From Hormiphora californensis (lineage: Eukaryota > Ctenophora > Tentaculata > Cydippida > Pleurobrachiidae): a DNA stretch of 64,000 nucleotides. This document shows positions 26,163 to 43,800 of the stretch, one piece after another. The notes under the pieces were generated by a model. It had not been told where the DNA came from. It made no database searches and was given only the letters and a program-made list of their open reading frames with translations. The position numbers and the translations under genes were made by a program. Within the stretch, counting starts at the first letter, position 1, and every line of letters begins with the position of its first letter. The stretch lies in assembly GCA_020137815.1 (NCBI GenBank), contig CM035351.1, positions 1,723,966 through 1,787,965 on the forward strand. Reading direction: 5' to 3'.

Positions 26163-27500
26163 ATTTAGTAGTGCAGATACTAATTCAGGAACATTGACAG
26201 GGAGAAGTTTTTAAACGCAAACCGGGTGCAAGAAAGAGAGACACAATTTGCTGCTGTTGCACCAGTGGCGTGTATGCAAAACTGCTAAAACGGGTGCAAA
26301 ATTTAGATTTAGCTTGTCCTCTACCACCTCTGTCTCTCTTTCTCTCCAACTGAGATGTCTCTATAGTTCTCAGTTTCAGCTGTCGTGTACCAAGCAAAAA
26401 TTAAAAGCAAGAGAAACAGACAGGGACAGAGATATATACAGACGTGGAGGTGGAGAGAGAGACAGAGCTAGATTTAGTGCGTGGCTCGATACTAATGTCA
26501 CAACTGCTGTGGGGAACCATTAGAGACACTGATTGTTTTCTCTCCCATTCATTGTATGCCCCATCCGGAAATTGGGAAAGGTGGCGATATCAGTAGGGCG
26601 TATGCGATCACCAGGCTGCATTCATAAATTCAACTTGATTATTAACAAAGGCGCCACATTTAGTCCGGTAGCTGAGAGGAAGGTAGAGAGACTGACTGCC
26701 ACAATTCCCTAAAGATGCTGTCATGGGTTTGATGGGAAAATAATTTACGTAATATAAGACGCGACATAAAGATTGAGAGCTTGGGCCTCAAAGATATTTT
26801 GCATAAATTATATTCATTTAGCAAGTGACAAAGCCTAAAGCTGCAGTGGGACTATAGCAAGCCTTGGCAGGCGTGGGAAGTAGGTTAAAGAGACCTCAGC
26901 TGTTTTCACGGGAGGGAAAACACACACACTAAGATGGAGAGACATGCTGGAGAAGTAGGGACTTGTCGTCAGGGATTAACGGGGGGGGGGGGGGTCATGT
27001 TAATTTTGTTAATTAACATCGAAAAAATTTAACGTCAATTTATCGAGGAAATGGGCATCTAAAAAACCCAGCTCAAATGATACTATCATTGATATAACTG
27101 CATGATGCTTGCCCCTTGCTCGACCCTCTCTCACTGTGCCCCGTAAAAGAAGAACATAACAACATGTTATTCGATAACTTTCATGGTGCGTGTTGATATG
27201 CCACATGGTCCACAGTACACCATGACTCTACCTAGAGAGTGTGACAGTCGTTTCCTGTACAGGTGTCGTGGTACCAGGGGGATGGCGGGCTCCCCTCCCC
27301 ACCACCAGTGTGACAAGTCCCTAATTAGCAGAACAGTAGACTCAGAGAGAGAGAGAGAGGGAGAGGGTGATAGGGAGTCTCGTCTCTCCCTCTCTCAAGC
27401 GAGAGGGTCAAGCAGCCCGGCGACGATGGCGGCACCCCACCAGTCCACTGAATCCGGGCACATTGCCAGTCAGCCAGTCAGCTGTGTCAGGCTGTTAGAG
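26163..27500. other. Intergenic, no gene recognised
   Basis: 5' flank of the lectin gene. A 14-base G run at about 26982 precedes a short palindrome (ATGTTAATTTTGTTAATTAACAT) resembling the mini-hairpin at 59267, here without a right poly-C end. Confidence 0.45.
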
Positions 27501-28029
27501 ACTTTAATTAGAGAGGGAGATCACAGGGGGGAGGGGGGGCTCCGTCATAGTTCCCTCCACCTGGATCTCCCTTGCATTCTTCGCAAACATTGTCCCTGTC
27601 AATAATAGCCTCATCTATTATGGATCAACTACTTTATCCATCGTCATCCCTACCCAGTCCTTGAACCCGGTGCCTCCTTTGCTGCTGCCCATTTTGGCAT
27701 TCCTCGAACCGATCCAAACTGCCAGTTGTGGGGGTAGTAATAGGCTCCATTCAGCGAAAATATCCCAGGTCTCTCCCCCATACCGATCGATATAACCTTA
27801 TTTCCGCTCATTGGTAAAAACCCAACTCATTGTCCCCATATGATGATTACTCACATCATCGATAGTGGGTTGAGCGTCAAAAGGGTGTTTCGGAATTGAG
27901 GAGGGCCACCTGGAGATCACCACCACTTGTACGGAATCCCCCTCCCTCAGCGCCACTGAGCTATTATGAATTGTCAATTTGGTGACAGGATGTTGGGCCA
28001 CTATTAACTAGATCACTAGATCAGGGAGA

Positions 28030-28035
28030 TAGAGG

Positions 28036-28080
<45 letters not shown>
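28030..28080. repeat. (GA)n microsatellite
   Basis: GA dinucleotide run; a CT run follows at 28462-28516. Confidence 0.9.
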
Positions 28081-28081
<1 letters not shown>

Positions 28082-28370
28082 GAGTGAGAGATAGCGAGAG
28101 AGTTTGTGTGGTATGTGGAGAAGAGAGGATAGCTAAAGACGGGAGATGCAAAGATAGTCGACTTGGCCCACTTATATTATTACTAAGATTCCAAAAATAT
28201 AAAACGATCAAAAAAAAGACACCCCGGCCATTCTCTCATTGTCCCCAAGATACCTCACCCAAATAACTTTCAATTTCATTTCCATTTTCATCTGATCCAT
28301 CCCCTCTCTCTCCAGCTCTCTCCCTCCTCTATTTTCCCGCACCCCGTTGACGGTGGTAATTCCATTTCAG

Positions 28371-32269
<3,899 letters not shown>

Positions 32270-33262
32270 GGGATCAACTAGAATATATCTGATAGGAGAG
32301 AGATACAACTCATGGATAGGAAATAGGAAGACACCCGCAATGGATGAACAAGAGACAATCACAGCACCTCAAAACACAGTCACCTGACTATGGAGTTGGG
32401 GTGATTTCAGACAAATGGACGAACCTCGGTGCAATAAAATGAAGAAAAATGACAATTCTGGAGTTTGTGCTGCGGGAGTACGTGTGTGTGTATTATTTGA
32501 GACCCAAGGACAGTTTTATATCCGGATGACACAATGCGCAGAATCACAATCTTTATATATTTTCGCCTGTTTTAAGGCGAGATCAGATAGCATTGGTCAG
32601 CTGCAAAAATCGTGGTTACATTTCATGCTTTTGTGTTACATTATATCGACACATAATATTTCTTTCAAAACACCCTGAAAACTTGTTTGTAACCATCATG
32701 GTAACCGTGACTACTGGAACAATTCTACTCAAAAAATCCTCACTACAATCAATCACTGGTAATGCCCATAGGAGGGGTGCTGGTGGCTACAAATACATTG
32801 GGCTGCACCTGTTTTTGGTGATAACCCAAGTTCCAATCAACTATGGATAGATTTTCAGGGACTAGACAACACACCTCTTCAGGTCTACTCAGAGCACCAT
32901 ACCCAATCTACTCAGCAGCAGACAGTACCTACTCACAGTTCATCATAGAGTATCGATATGATTGGGGATCACTCCCCCTCCCCCTAATCACTAATCAGCT
33001 GGTAGATTGGGGAGGGAACAAGGAACCACGAAACGTTATCCAATCATAACACAGGTGTGACATATCACAACAAACAAATCAGGGAGGGGGATCTCATCAC
33101 AGAGACAATCTGAAGTTCAGGGCGGCCTACTAACAAGCGTGGCGTGGGATACACCGCGGAAATGTGATCGCACCGCCCATCTGATATGAAGAAGGGGAGG
33201 GGACCTCATAATTGCCCCCCTAGGGGGGAGCCAGCCCTAGGTACGGAAGGGTGGTAGGGGGG
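32270..33262. other. Spacer upstream of the homeobox gene
   Basis: No exon recognised. Sequence becomes G-rich toward 33260 and likely holds the homeobox promoter region. Confidence 0.4.
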
Positions 33263-33267
33263 TATAA
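33263..33267 (+). promoter_or_regulatory. TATA box of the homeobox gene
   Basis: TATAA within GGGGGGTATAAGAGGGG, 50 bases upstream of the ATG at 33317. Unlike most genes here, no splice acceptor lies just upstream of this start codon. Confidence 0.6.
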
Positions 33268-33316
33268 GAGGGGGTCCACTCCAGTTTGAGTTATTAACAA
33301 TTCTTGTGTTGTCATT

Positions 33317-35813
33317 ATGAGTTCCCTGCCATTACCTGTTTTTGCAACTCCCCCTGCCTCCTACCATCACCATCCCCACCAGCATCATTGGACTTCAGCC
33401 CCACCATTCAAACCCGCCATACCTCAAGGTAAGAATAGTGTTCAATGAACAACACAGCTCAGTCAAAGTGTTCTTTAGTGTTCAATGAACAATACTTGTT
33501 GAGTAAGGGTTGAGAGAGAGAGATCTCTCACCCCTTACTCAACAATGAACAACTTAGTGTATGTGTTCTTTTAGGTGTAATTCAAACACTCTTCACAGCA
33601 CTAGTTTGTTAATGTGTTTTTTCAATTCAATGTATGCCGTCATGTTTAGTGATGAAGTTTGGTAGTATCAACTTCCGTTGTTTTTAATTTGTAGTATCAT
33701 ACTCCATTGTTTTCAAGTATGTGGCCACAGTTTCATTCAGTAAATAAAGTAGCTGTAAATCTAGTGCAGGGGTCCTGACAAATCTCCTAGTATACGATTT
33801 ACTTGTTGTATTGGAAATCACACGAAATACGTAACACGTGTTCCCTGATTAGCTTCATCTTGACCCTCTTCCTCACATCACACCATGGTCACCTCACCAC
33901 GTAGCACCACGTTTCGGGTCCGATATCGCTCTCTCCTAATTAAGCCATCACAACACCTAATTAGGGCACACTCTTGCAGCACATGGTGGTGTGCAGTGAC
34001 GGATAGAACCGGTGTATTCGTATGTTTGTGTCCTACACAACACATGCCTCTCTGTGTGTGCTGCTCTGTTTATATTTAAGCACCGGTACGACAGATGTTG
34101 TCCAGGATTAGCCACACTCTATTTTTACACTTGCACTATTGTTCTACTGCTGATACCATGACATACGTAGACCTACTGGCATGTGCACCCACTGGTGGAG
34201 GGTCCGGATCATCTCCCCACCATCACCATCATCACCAGTTTGGAGCAGCACCACCCCCACCACTACCTGGATCTGGGATACTCCACGAGCACTTAGGTTG
34301 TTGTTAAAACACACGTGTCGTGTTGATTGGACAGTTAATTGGTCGTTAGGAACAAAGATTGTTTAGAACCTATATCACATGTGGCCCTAACTGCACTGCC
34401 TGATTCTATCTCACTTCTCTGTTGAGTTGCAATAGTTTGTTGAGCAACTCAAGCAGTAGTAGTTTTATTTTTGATGTTGCTAACACTTGCTTCTCTCCAC
34501 AGGTGGTCCCAGTTCCCCCCGGACACCTCCCATTGCCAAGACACCCACTTCTCAGTTCTACTTTCAGTTCCCTCCAACACCGGTGGTAAGTTCTTTCGAC
34601 ACCTCTTGTTTGTTTAGATAGTAGTATGGCATTGCAAGTGTGTTTGTACATATAGACTGCAGCTCAGTAGAGCTATCTAGCACCTCTCCCGTGAAACTGT
34701 TTGTTTCTTTAGTGCTGCAGTCATGTTGGTGCTGTTGTACTGCCTATCAGTTTAGGTTACATCTGTATTATATGTCTGAGGTGAGATATTCACTCAGTTT
34801 AGCCTAAAGATTAGGACCTAAAGTTTAGATTGTTTGAAGCTGTAGAAGATCGTATTAATATTGCGACTATTAGTTCTTCTCTCTATTAACACCACTCTCT
34901 CCCCCCTAGACGCCGACCTACAGTCCCAGTACACCAGTCCGATCGGAGCCCATCTTTACCTTCCCTGAACCCCTCCAAATCACACCTCCACTACAAACAA
35001 CAACCTCTCCCGGCCTCCCTCCTCTCTCCTCGTCACCACCCCTCTGTAACCTCCTCCCTCCCCACCCTCCCCTGGATGTACTGAACGATGTCACTCTCTG
35101 CCCACCCCTGGACACCACCCAGGACGGATCCGGACCATACATCGTCCCAACTACCACCTGGGGACCTCCTCCCCCACCCCACCACCACGACCCCTACACC
35201 AACTTCCTGCTGCAACAAAACCCCTGCCACCCTGTACCCGATCTGAGTGAGGAGGTGATCAAGAACAGCATCAGCAGCAGTGAGCTGTTTCTCAGTCACC
35301 ATGGTTACCAGCCTACCTACCCACCACCCCCACCCGTTACCACGACCAACACCACGGTGACAACCCAACAGCAGCGGACACCACCCTCCAGCCTGCATGA
35401 TAATGAGAAATACTTTGTAACTGGGGCACCTCACGGAAACTTCTGTTATGTTACTCACGGCAAGGTAAGGAACAATTCCCCCTATCTCCCCTGTTCTGTC
35501 CTAGACCGAAGTGATTGATTTCCACCCTGACCCTATTGTATCCCAATTTGACCAACCCTAAATACATCGCAATATATCTCTAACACGTACCTCTCTCCGT
35601 CTGCAGGTGAAACCAAGGAAAAGGACAGCCTTCACAGAGCGCCAACAATTCCAACTCGAGGAGGCCTTTGAGCGAAAGAACTACATCAGCACAGCAGAAC
35701 GGCACCAGCTATCCCAGGAGATCGGTCTGTCCGTGCACACCATCCTTCTCTGGTACCAGAACAAGCGGGCCAGGCTGAAGAAACGAGGCATCCCTGCTAA
35801 GCGATGTGATTGA
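33317..35813 (+). CDS. Homeobox transcription factor, divergent ANTP/NK-like
   Basis: Four exons, 33317-33428, 34503-34585, 34910-35464 and 35607-35813, join in phase 1, 0 and 0 and encode 318 residues. The first 250 residues are low-complexity, rich in Pro, His and Thr (HHHPHQHHW), typical of an activation region. The C-terminal exon holds a complete homeodomain from KPRKRTAFTERQQFQLEEAF to about RLKKRG. Helix 3 reads ILLWYQNKRARLKK: Trp48, Gln50, Asn51 and Arg53 are kept, but Phe49 is Tyr and position 52 is Lys. The YISTAERHQL segment resembles NK-like and ANTP members. It binds DNA in the nucleus. The protein ends 9 residues after the domain. Class assignment within ANTP is uncertain. Confidence 0.92.
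33496..33545. other. Hairpin in homeobox intron 1
   Basis: TTGTTGAGTAAGGG with TGAGAGA pairs with TCTCTCA and CCCTTACTCAACAA around a short loop, giving a stem of about 22 bp. Flanking copies of GTTCAATGAACAA suggest it may be a small inserted element. Confidence 0.5.
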
Positions 35814-36369
35814 TGTGAGAGAGATGGGAGGAAAGAGAGACTAAGGGTCGGGGACTTTTTATTTTCTTACATTTCTAGTAAGATTATTATGTTTTTAGAT
35901 TCAGCTGCTTTCTACTTGTGTTTTCTGCAGTATTTTAGCTTTAGATTTCGAGAGAGAGATTTATTTTTTAGTATTTTAACTATCAATTGAGTGAGAGAGC
36001 GAGAGAGAGCGAGAATCTGATCTATACTTTCTTCATTTCTTTGAAAGGGTTGCTACTGATTTTTAGGTGTGCTTCTAACGAATTCTACGCCGGTGTAGTG
36101 TGTTACTATTTACTATTTCTCAGTTTAACTGAAATTACACCAAACCTAAATCTTGTGTTTTAATTTCATGGCCTATTGAAGGGGGGGGGGGGGGGTCAGT
36201 GGGATTGTTGGGTACTAATCAATTTGTCCTCAATATATGGCTCATTTTATGTTTGAGTGAATTTAGCTAGTGGTGCTATTAGATTAGTAGTTCTATAGAC
36301 GTGTGTCGAATGCCAGGGCCCAGCCCCTGCCGGGGAGAGTTTTCTACTGTGTACGTGTGTCAGTGGTGT

Positions 36370-36375
36370 AATAAA
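36370..36375 (+). terminator. Polyadenylation signal of the homeobox gene
   Basis: AATAAA 557 bases after the stop codon; the intervening 3' UTR includes GA-rich runs and a G run at 36181-36195. Confidence 0.55.
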
Positions 36376-36536
36376 GTTAGCTTTTTATCCCTCTCTCTAT
36401 GTTTATCCATAGATTCTACAAAAAATAGCTGGTCGATTGGATTTAGGCCAAATAAATTAAGAGAAAAGAAAGCATAAACACACGGCTCCCGTACACACCA
36501 AACACGTGCCATAAAAAACAGAGTCCCACAGCTTTA

Positions 36537-37952
36537 TCATGATATTCTGAAGACCTTGACACTACCACTATCATCACATGTCACCACTAGATTCTCGGAT
36601 ATCCTCATGTCCAGTAGTTGGGAGGAATGTCCACCCGTTACCTCAGCAATTACCTCTCCCTGGTCCACATCCCATACCCGCACAATTCCGTCCAGACAAC
36701 AGGTTACCAGATGATGCTCACTGTCCCCCGCCCACTGGGTCTTCACAACACCATCGGGGTGGGTGAGGATGGTTCGGAGTCGTTGGAGGGCTGTATCCCA
36801 GACACACACACGATCCTTCACATAGGAGGCAGCAACTAGGTGTCGTTTTGGATGAAATGCAATGTGCTCCACAGAGTCATCCATGTTACCCTTAACTCCA
36901 GGGACCTTCTCTCTCAGTGTACCGATCACTTTACCGCCCCCGGATATCAGATGCAGGGTTGAGTCAGTTCCCCCAACTAGTAAGAGCCCATCATCAGGTG
37001 CCCGGCCAACACTCGTCAACTCAGCCCTCACCTCAACCGACACAGACGCCTCCCCAGATTTGAGGTCTAGGACCTTGATTCCTCCGTCCTGGTAACCCAC
37101 CAGGAGGTGCCTGTTGGTAGACAGAAAGGCAGCATCCACAGGAGGTGCCGATGAGAGCTGGATGGTTTTAGTTTCAAATGAGGGGACCTTCCACATCCAG
37201 ATACCACCCTCAACTGTGCCAGCCAGGAGAATCGGGACGACAGGATGCCATTTCACCCACAGCACATCACCAACTTCAAAGTCCCAGATCTTGGAGTGGG
37301 TTGCTGTCTCAAACATTTGGATGAATCCAGAGAGATCAGCAGTGAAGTAGTACTTGTCCCCCGCACAGAACCCAACGTGAGTTACCGAGTCCTTGTGGCC
37401 CTCAATCTTCTTCGTGTCTTCTTTGTCGTCTGAAAACGGGGAAGGTTGGAGTTAGAAACAGTGGAAATTCTTTCCCCAGGTTCCATCTCATAATTGCAGA
37501 ACGAAAAAAAAACAAGGGGGACCCTAAACATAAACACACTTACTGGCATCGTTTGCGATGTTCCACACATATGCCAGGTCATCCTCTCCTCCTGATAGGA
37601 CAATCTGTTCATTTCCAGATATAGCAACACAGAACACAGAGCCAGAGTGAACATTTAGTGTCCTCTCTGACATGTCTTCATCTTCTACACCCTGAAATAC
37701 ATGTTACTTAGCATTGTATGAACAGACACATGAATATATAAAAAAAGAGTCCTCTCTATAGAACTGAGGGGGAGGTAAAAAGTTGAAGAGTATTTCCCTC
37801 ATAATCACCTCAATTTCGTCAGGTATATCGATGATATCGTCCTCCTGCTCCTCAGGACCACCATCCCCCTCATCATCAGCCTCAACATCCTCACCCATCA
37901 TCTCTTCCTCCATGTCCTCCTCCCTACTGTCTGGTGCTCCGTCTGTCATCAT
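36537..37952 (-). CDS. AAMP: AAMP/Sqt1-type WD40 protein
   Basis: Exons 37952-37809, 37691-37544 and 37429-36537 join in phase 0 and 1 and encode about 394 residues (human AAMP 434). An acidic N-terminus (EEQEDDIIDIPDEIEV) precedes a WD40 propeller. Diagnostic matches include GGEDDLAYVWN, EGHKDSV, LAGTVEGGIWMWKVP, SLDGIVRVWD-type blades (CLDGIVRVWD) and a final DDSGSVKVF. AAMP is the animal counterpart of yeast Sqt1, the chaperone of ribosomal protein uL16 (Rpl10) during 60S assembly; in vertebrates it is also tied to cell migration. It is the last gene of a four-gene same-strand group. An acceptor (CTCCTTTAG) lies 12 bases before the ATG. Confidence 0.92.
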
Positions 37953-38410
37953 GATGGTGCTGTGCTAAAGGAGGATAGGTGGGTTAATTAGTGGGGTATG
38001 GGAGGAATATAAAGGGTTAGGGGGCTGTGTACTACTACCAGGTAAGTGGCGATGGTTGGAGAGGTCAAAGTCAAGAGGATCGTTGAACTTGAACTTGAAG
38101 TTGTGAGGTGTGGGTAACACATGATGGCGCGCGTGATGGAAAAAACTAGTGCTGACAAATGCGCTTTTCACAGATTTTGTCGGTTTGGAGATTGCGCCAA
38201 CGCGCCAAGAGTGGGACAGAGGTTGTGCCACACGGAGTGCAGCTGCAGAATTCAATTCCCCGGTGGTTGATTCCCAATTCTTACTTGGGAATGGACCGGG
38301 GAACTAAACTGAATTCTAGAGGGGGGTTGATATTAAAACACTCAAAAGTGACAGTATTAAAAACAAGGGCTACAACAGGTCCAAAACTGGTTAAAACACA
38401 GAATCCTCTC

Positions 38411-40015
<1,605 letters not shown>

Positions 40016-40215
40016 TGCTAAACACTGATACAAGATAAGGATTAGTATTTGACAGTGAAAAGTGAAAGGTTGATTATGCAAAGATAATTTATTCGATTCT
40101 AGTTGAATAAAAAGTAACTCATTTTATGGGGCCAATAAATTAGTAACTTAACAGTACAAAACCGAGATAGCAACACTGACAAGACAAAGAGTTAGTTCAT
40201 TTCAGATTTTCCTCC

Positions 40216-40707
40216 TTAGGTACAACCCTCTGTAGAACACTCCGTGGCTTCCGGGTGATAGATCCTATCCACACTAACATACAACTTATCCTTTCCATTC
40301 ACTGTCTCCCAGTGATACCTGACCCGCCCTAGGGCATCAGCTTTCAGTACGTTTCTCCCATCTCTTGATCTCTAGGTAGACGTTGTCTCCCGCTAGGATT
40401 GTTTCTGCGCTTCGGATCCTAGCAACCACCCGGCCAGGACTAACACCATCTCCTACAAAGGATATTGAAGTGTTATTAAGTGTAATCAGAAATGATCAAT
40501 GGAGAATGGTCAGATTACAAAATGAGATGACGAGAAACGGATAACAGTTAAAAAAAGGAGGGGGGTAGTTATGAACTAACCATCTTCGTAGACGCGTCCC
40601 CAGAACTTGTCTTTGTTGATAGGCCGTCTCCGGTTATAGAACTCACTGGTAAACAGACCTCTAATACAGGTAGTTCGAGCCAAGCTTGGAACTCTTGTCA
40701 GTGACAT
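40216..40707 (-). CDS. MRPL27: Mitochondrial ribosomal protein bL27m, with +1 frameshift
   Basis: Exons 40707-40581 and 40452-40216. The N-terminus looks like a mitochondrial presequence (MSLTRVPSLARTTCIRGLF). The body resembles bL27: GRVVARIRSAETILAGDNVY, then GRNVLKADALGRVRY, matching [23 protein letters not shown] in bacteria, then an extension. bL27 sits near the peptidyl-transferase centre of the large subunit. Exon 2 carries one extra base: YLEI is in one frame, RNVLKADALG in the next. The overlap of the two open frames is CTAGAGATC to GAAAGC, so the exact shift site is unresolved. The identification rests on moderate similarity. An acceptor (TTCCGTAG) lies 8 bases before the ATG. Confidence 0.65.
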
Positions 40708-40873
40708 GGATAGGGCTACGGAAGGTGAAACTGTTCGAGATGGAGTAGGGTAGGCTTGATAATCAATGAAGAGTCAGGAGACAGAAAACGTTAGTTGTTG
40801 TTGGATGGTCAAAAGTTTAAAAGTTCAATAAATTAGATAACAAAAAAAAGCTGCAACTGTCTCTAAAACTTCT

Positions 40874-43800
40874 CTAACCATCTAATTCATTGCTTTCTTT
40901 TAACGATTTAACCAACTGTTTCTTTGTTTTTCGCTTCTCTCGTTTTAACTTCTGTTCCTTCTTCTTTGACCAACTCTCCATCACCTTTCCCCTACCCTCT
41001 CTTTTCACCTCCTTAGGCCCGTCCTGCAGTCTTTTCAACCTTATTTTCTCCCTAACTTTATCCTTGTATGGGATCCCAGAGGTATCGACTGTCCCACATT
41101 TCACCTCAACGCCCCTTCCCTTCAGTTCGGGCACCTTTGGGACTTCCAATAGGGCATATGACTCAACAACCCCTCCCACATCGAGCTCCTTTAGGATGAA
41201 GATCGCCTTAGAGCTGTGTTTAGTGTAAAACTGGATAAAAGAAACAAATGCCCTGACTGATTTCTCAAACAAATCTCGATCATGCATCAGCATCTTTCGA
41301 ACTTTTACAGTAGCTGGGAGGATTTCAAATGCTGGGGTGTACTCCTGAAAACGGAAGAAAGCAACATTAATCTGTGAAGAAAAGAATTACATAATAATAA
41401 TTTAGCTTTGAAAACCAAACTTTAATAAAAATTCGAACCTCTAAGGGAGCTTTCTGACTGATCTTTAAATAATCCACATAAGCGAGTTCAGAAGGTGCCA
41501 GGAACAGAAGTGCCCTTCCCTCCGTCCCCATTCGGGCTGTTCTGCCACAACTGAGAAAAATCGTAATTCTATATGGTACTAAGTAAATCGATTTAAAAAA
41601 GGACATGTCATTAAATATATATATCCAATGCAATGTACCATTAGAAGTTTCAATATGTTTACCGGTGAACGAATTCCTCAGGTTCCCGGGGAGGATCAAA
41701 CTGTAACACCCACTCCACGTTAGGAACATCAACACCCCTTGCCAGTACACTGGTACACAACAATATACCCCTGTTCATTGTGCGGAACTGGGAGAACAGA
41801 TCATCCCTGTTCTTCTTCATTTTACCGTGGAGTAGGAGAACCTGTGGTGGAACAGTACCGTTCACGGCGTGCCTGGTGAAATTTTAACACGACCTAGCAT
41901 GCGACGGGAAACCACCACTTGTACGTGGTAGCTGAGGGTCTACAGAATGGCGCTACGGTGCGGGATAAAAAAATCCATTCCCTAAAATCTTGTTTTTTAC
42001 TTTTATTTGATTTGGGTCAAAATTGGCTATATTAAACGTGGTCCCGAAAAATCCATAATGACTTAGCACACGAAATATGTCACCCCTACCTATTTTTGCA
42101 CGTAGAATCGATTGCCGTTGAAGTCGAATCACTAAAATGACTGTAAAATGGTCAAAAGTTGATTTTTTACCATTTTTTGGAGGTTTTTGGCCCCTAAACC
42201 ATTGAAAACGTTGAGATAGGAATTTGAAACTAGTGCCAATCGTTAAAATGGTCATTTTTCTACCAAGAACCAAGTTTTCGTGTATATCCGATTTATGGTT
42301 AGATTTGGGCAAATTGTTGAAATCTGCCAACTAGGAGAACCGTAACTTGATTTTCTTGTTTTTTGGATTTTGGCATTTTTGACAAACTTCTGATTGAAAT
42401 GGTCAATCGGGACCATGCTTAAGTTGTTTATGGGACAATTTTCGACTAAAATCCAAGATTTCATACCAATCCAATAACAGATCGTTGATTTATAGAAAAT
42501 TTAAGTAGGCAAAACGGTCAAAATAAGCAAGAAAAGTTGTTATTTTGACCGTTTTGCCTACTTAAATTTTCTATAAATCAACGATCTGTTATTGGATTGG
42601 TATGAAATCTTGGATTTTAGTCGAAAATTGTCCCATAAACAACTTAAGCATGGTCCCGATTGACCATTTCAATCAGAAGTTTGTCAAAAATGCCAAAATC
42701 CAAAAAACAAGAAAATCAAGTTACGGTTCTCCTAGTTGGCAGATTTCAACAATTTGCCCAAATCTAACCATAAATCGGATATACACGAAAACTTGGTTCT
42801 TGGTAGAAAAATGACCATTTTAACGATTGGCACTAGTTTCAAATTCCTATCTCAACGTTTTCAATGGTTTAGGGGCCAAAAACCTCCAAAAAATGGTAAA
42901 AAATCAACTTTTGACCATTTTAAAGTCATTTTAGTGATTCGACTTCAACGGCAATCGATTCTACGTGCAAAAATAGGTAGGGGTGACATATTTCGTGTGC
43001 TAAGTCATTATGGATTTTTCGGGACCACGTTTAATATAGCCAATTTTGACCCAAATCAAATAAAAGTAAAAAACAAGATTTTAGGGAATGGATTTTTTTA
43101 TCCCGCACCGTAGCGCCATTCTGTAGACCCTCAGCTACCACGTACAAGTGGTGGTTTCCCGTCGCATGCTAGGTCGTGTTAAAATTTCACCAGGCACGCC
43201 GTGCGTTAGTTTATTATCAGTTGAGCTTGCTAATCAGTGAATCAACCTATTGTATTCATCATATTATGATAAAATAAGTGAAGACTGAAGGGCATACTTG
43301 AATTCAGGGCATTATTCCCTACCTTGTTTTGCTAGACCCTGGCCTGTCTCACCCTACCTTGGTGTTTTTGAAGATTGTAGTGATGAGTTTCCCAAGGTAC
43401 TCCACTGCCGCACACGTACTGACAAAAACCATCTTCTTACCATCCTTCTCGTGCCGTAAAAAGGAGAGGAGGGTAGAGAGCTTCATTTCTTCTTGACAAC
43501 AGATGTAGTAGTTCCGTAGTGACAGAGGTGTCTTCTGGATCTGGGGTGGTCAATGGCCGTGAGAATTATGGTGATATAGATTTTAAGAAGTATAAAGACA
43601 AACCTAACTCACTCATAAAAAGGGCATGAACATCATGTACCTGTCTTGCTGCATTAAATTTCTGTTTCACAGTCACTCTGTAAGGGTTCCTGAGACCTGC
43701 CCTGATCAGATCTTCTACTTGATCTGTCTGGGTTGCACTAAATAGTCCCGTACGTCTCTGAAAGAGAGGAAGATCATTTATTAAATTCAAATACAGGCTC

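Noticed and set aside
41841-41880. Acceptor supplied by the palindrome end (TTTCACCAG) for DDX55
   Set aside because: The acceptor at 41842-41843 (CCACCACAG) keeps phase 0 and gives a gap-free match to DDX55; the transposon end would add extra residues.
41953-43113. Mirror-image 125- and 70-codon frames
   Set aside because: They come from the two arms of the palindromic element, carry no motif and appear only because both arms are open.
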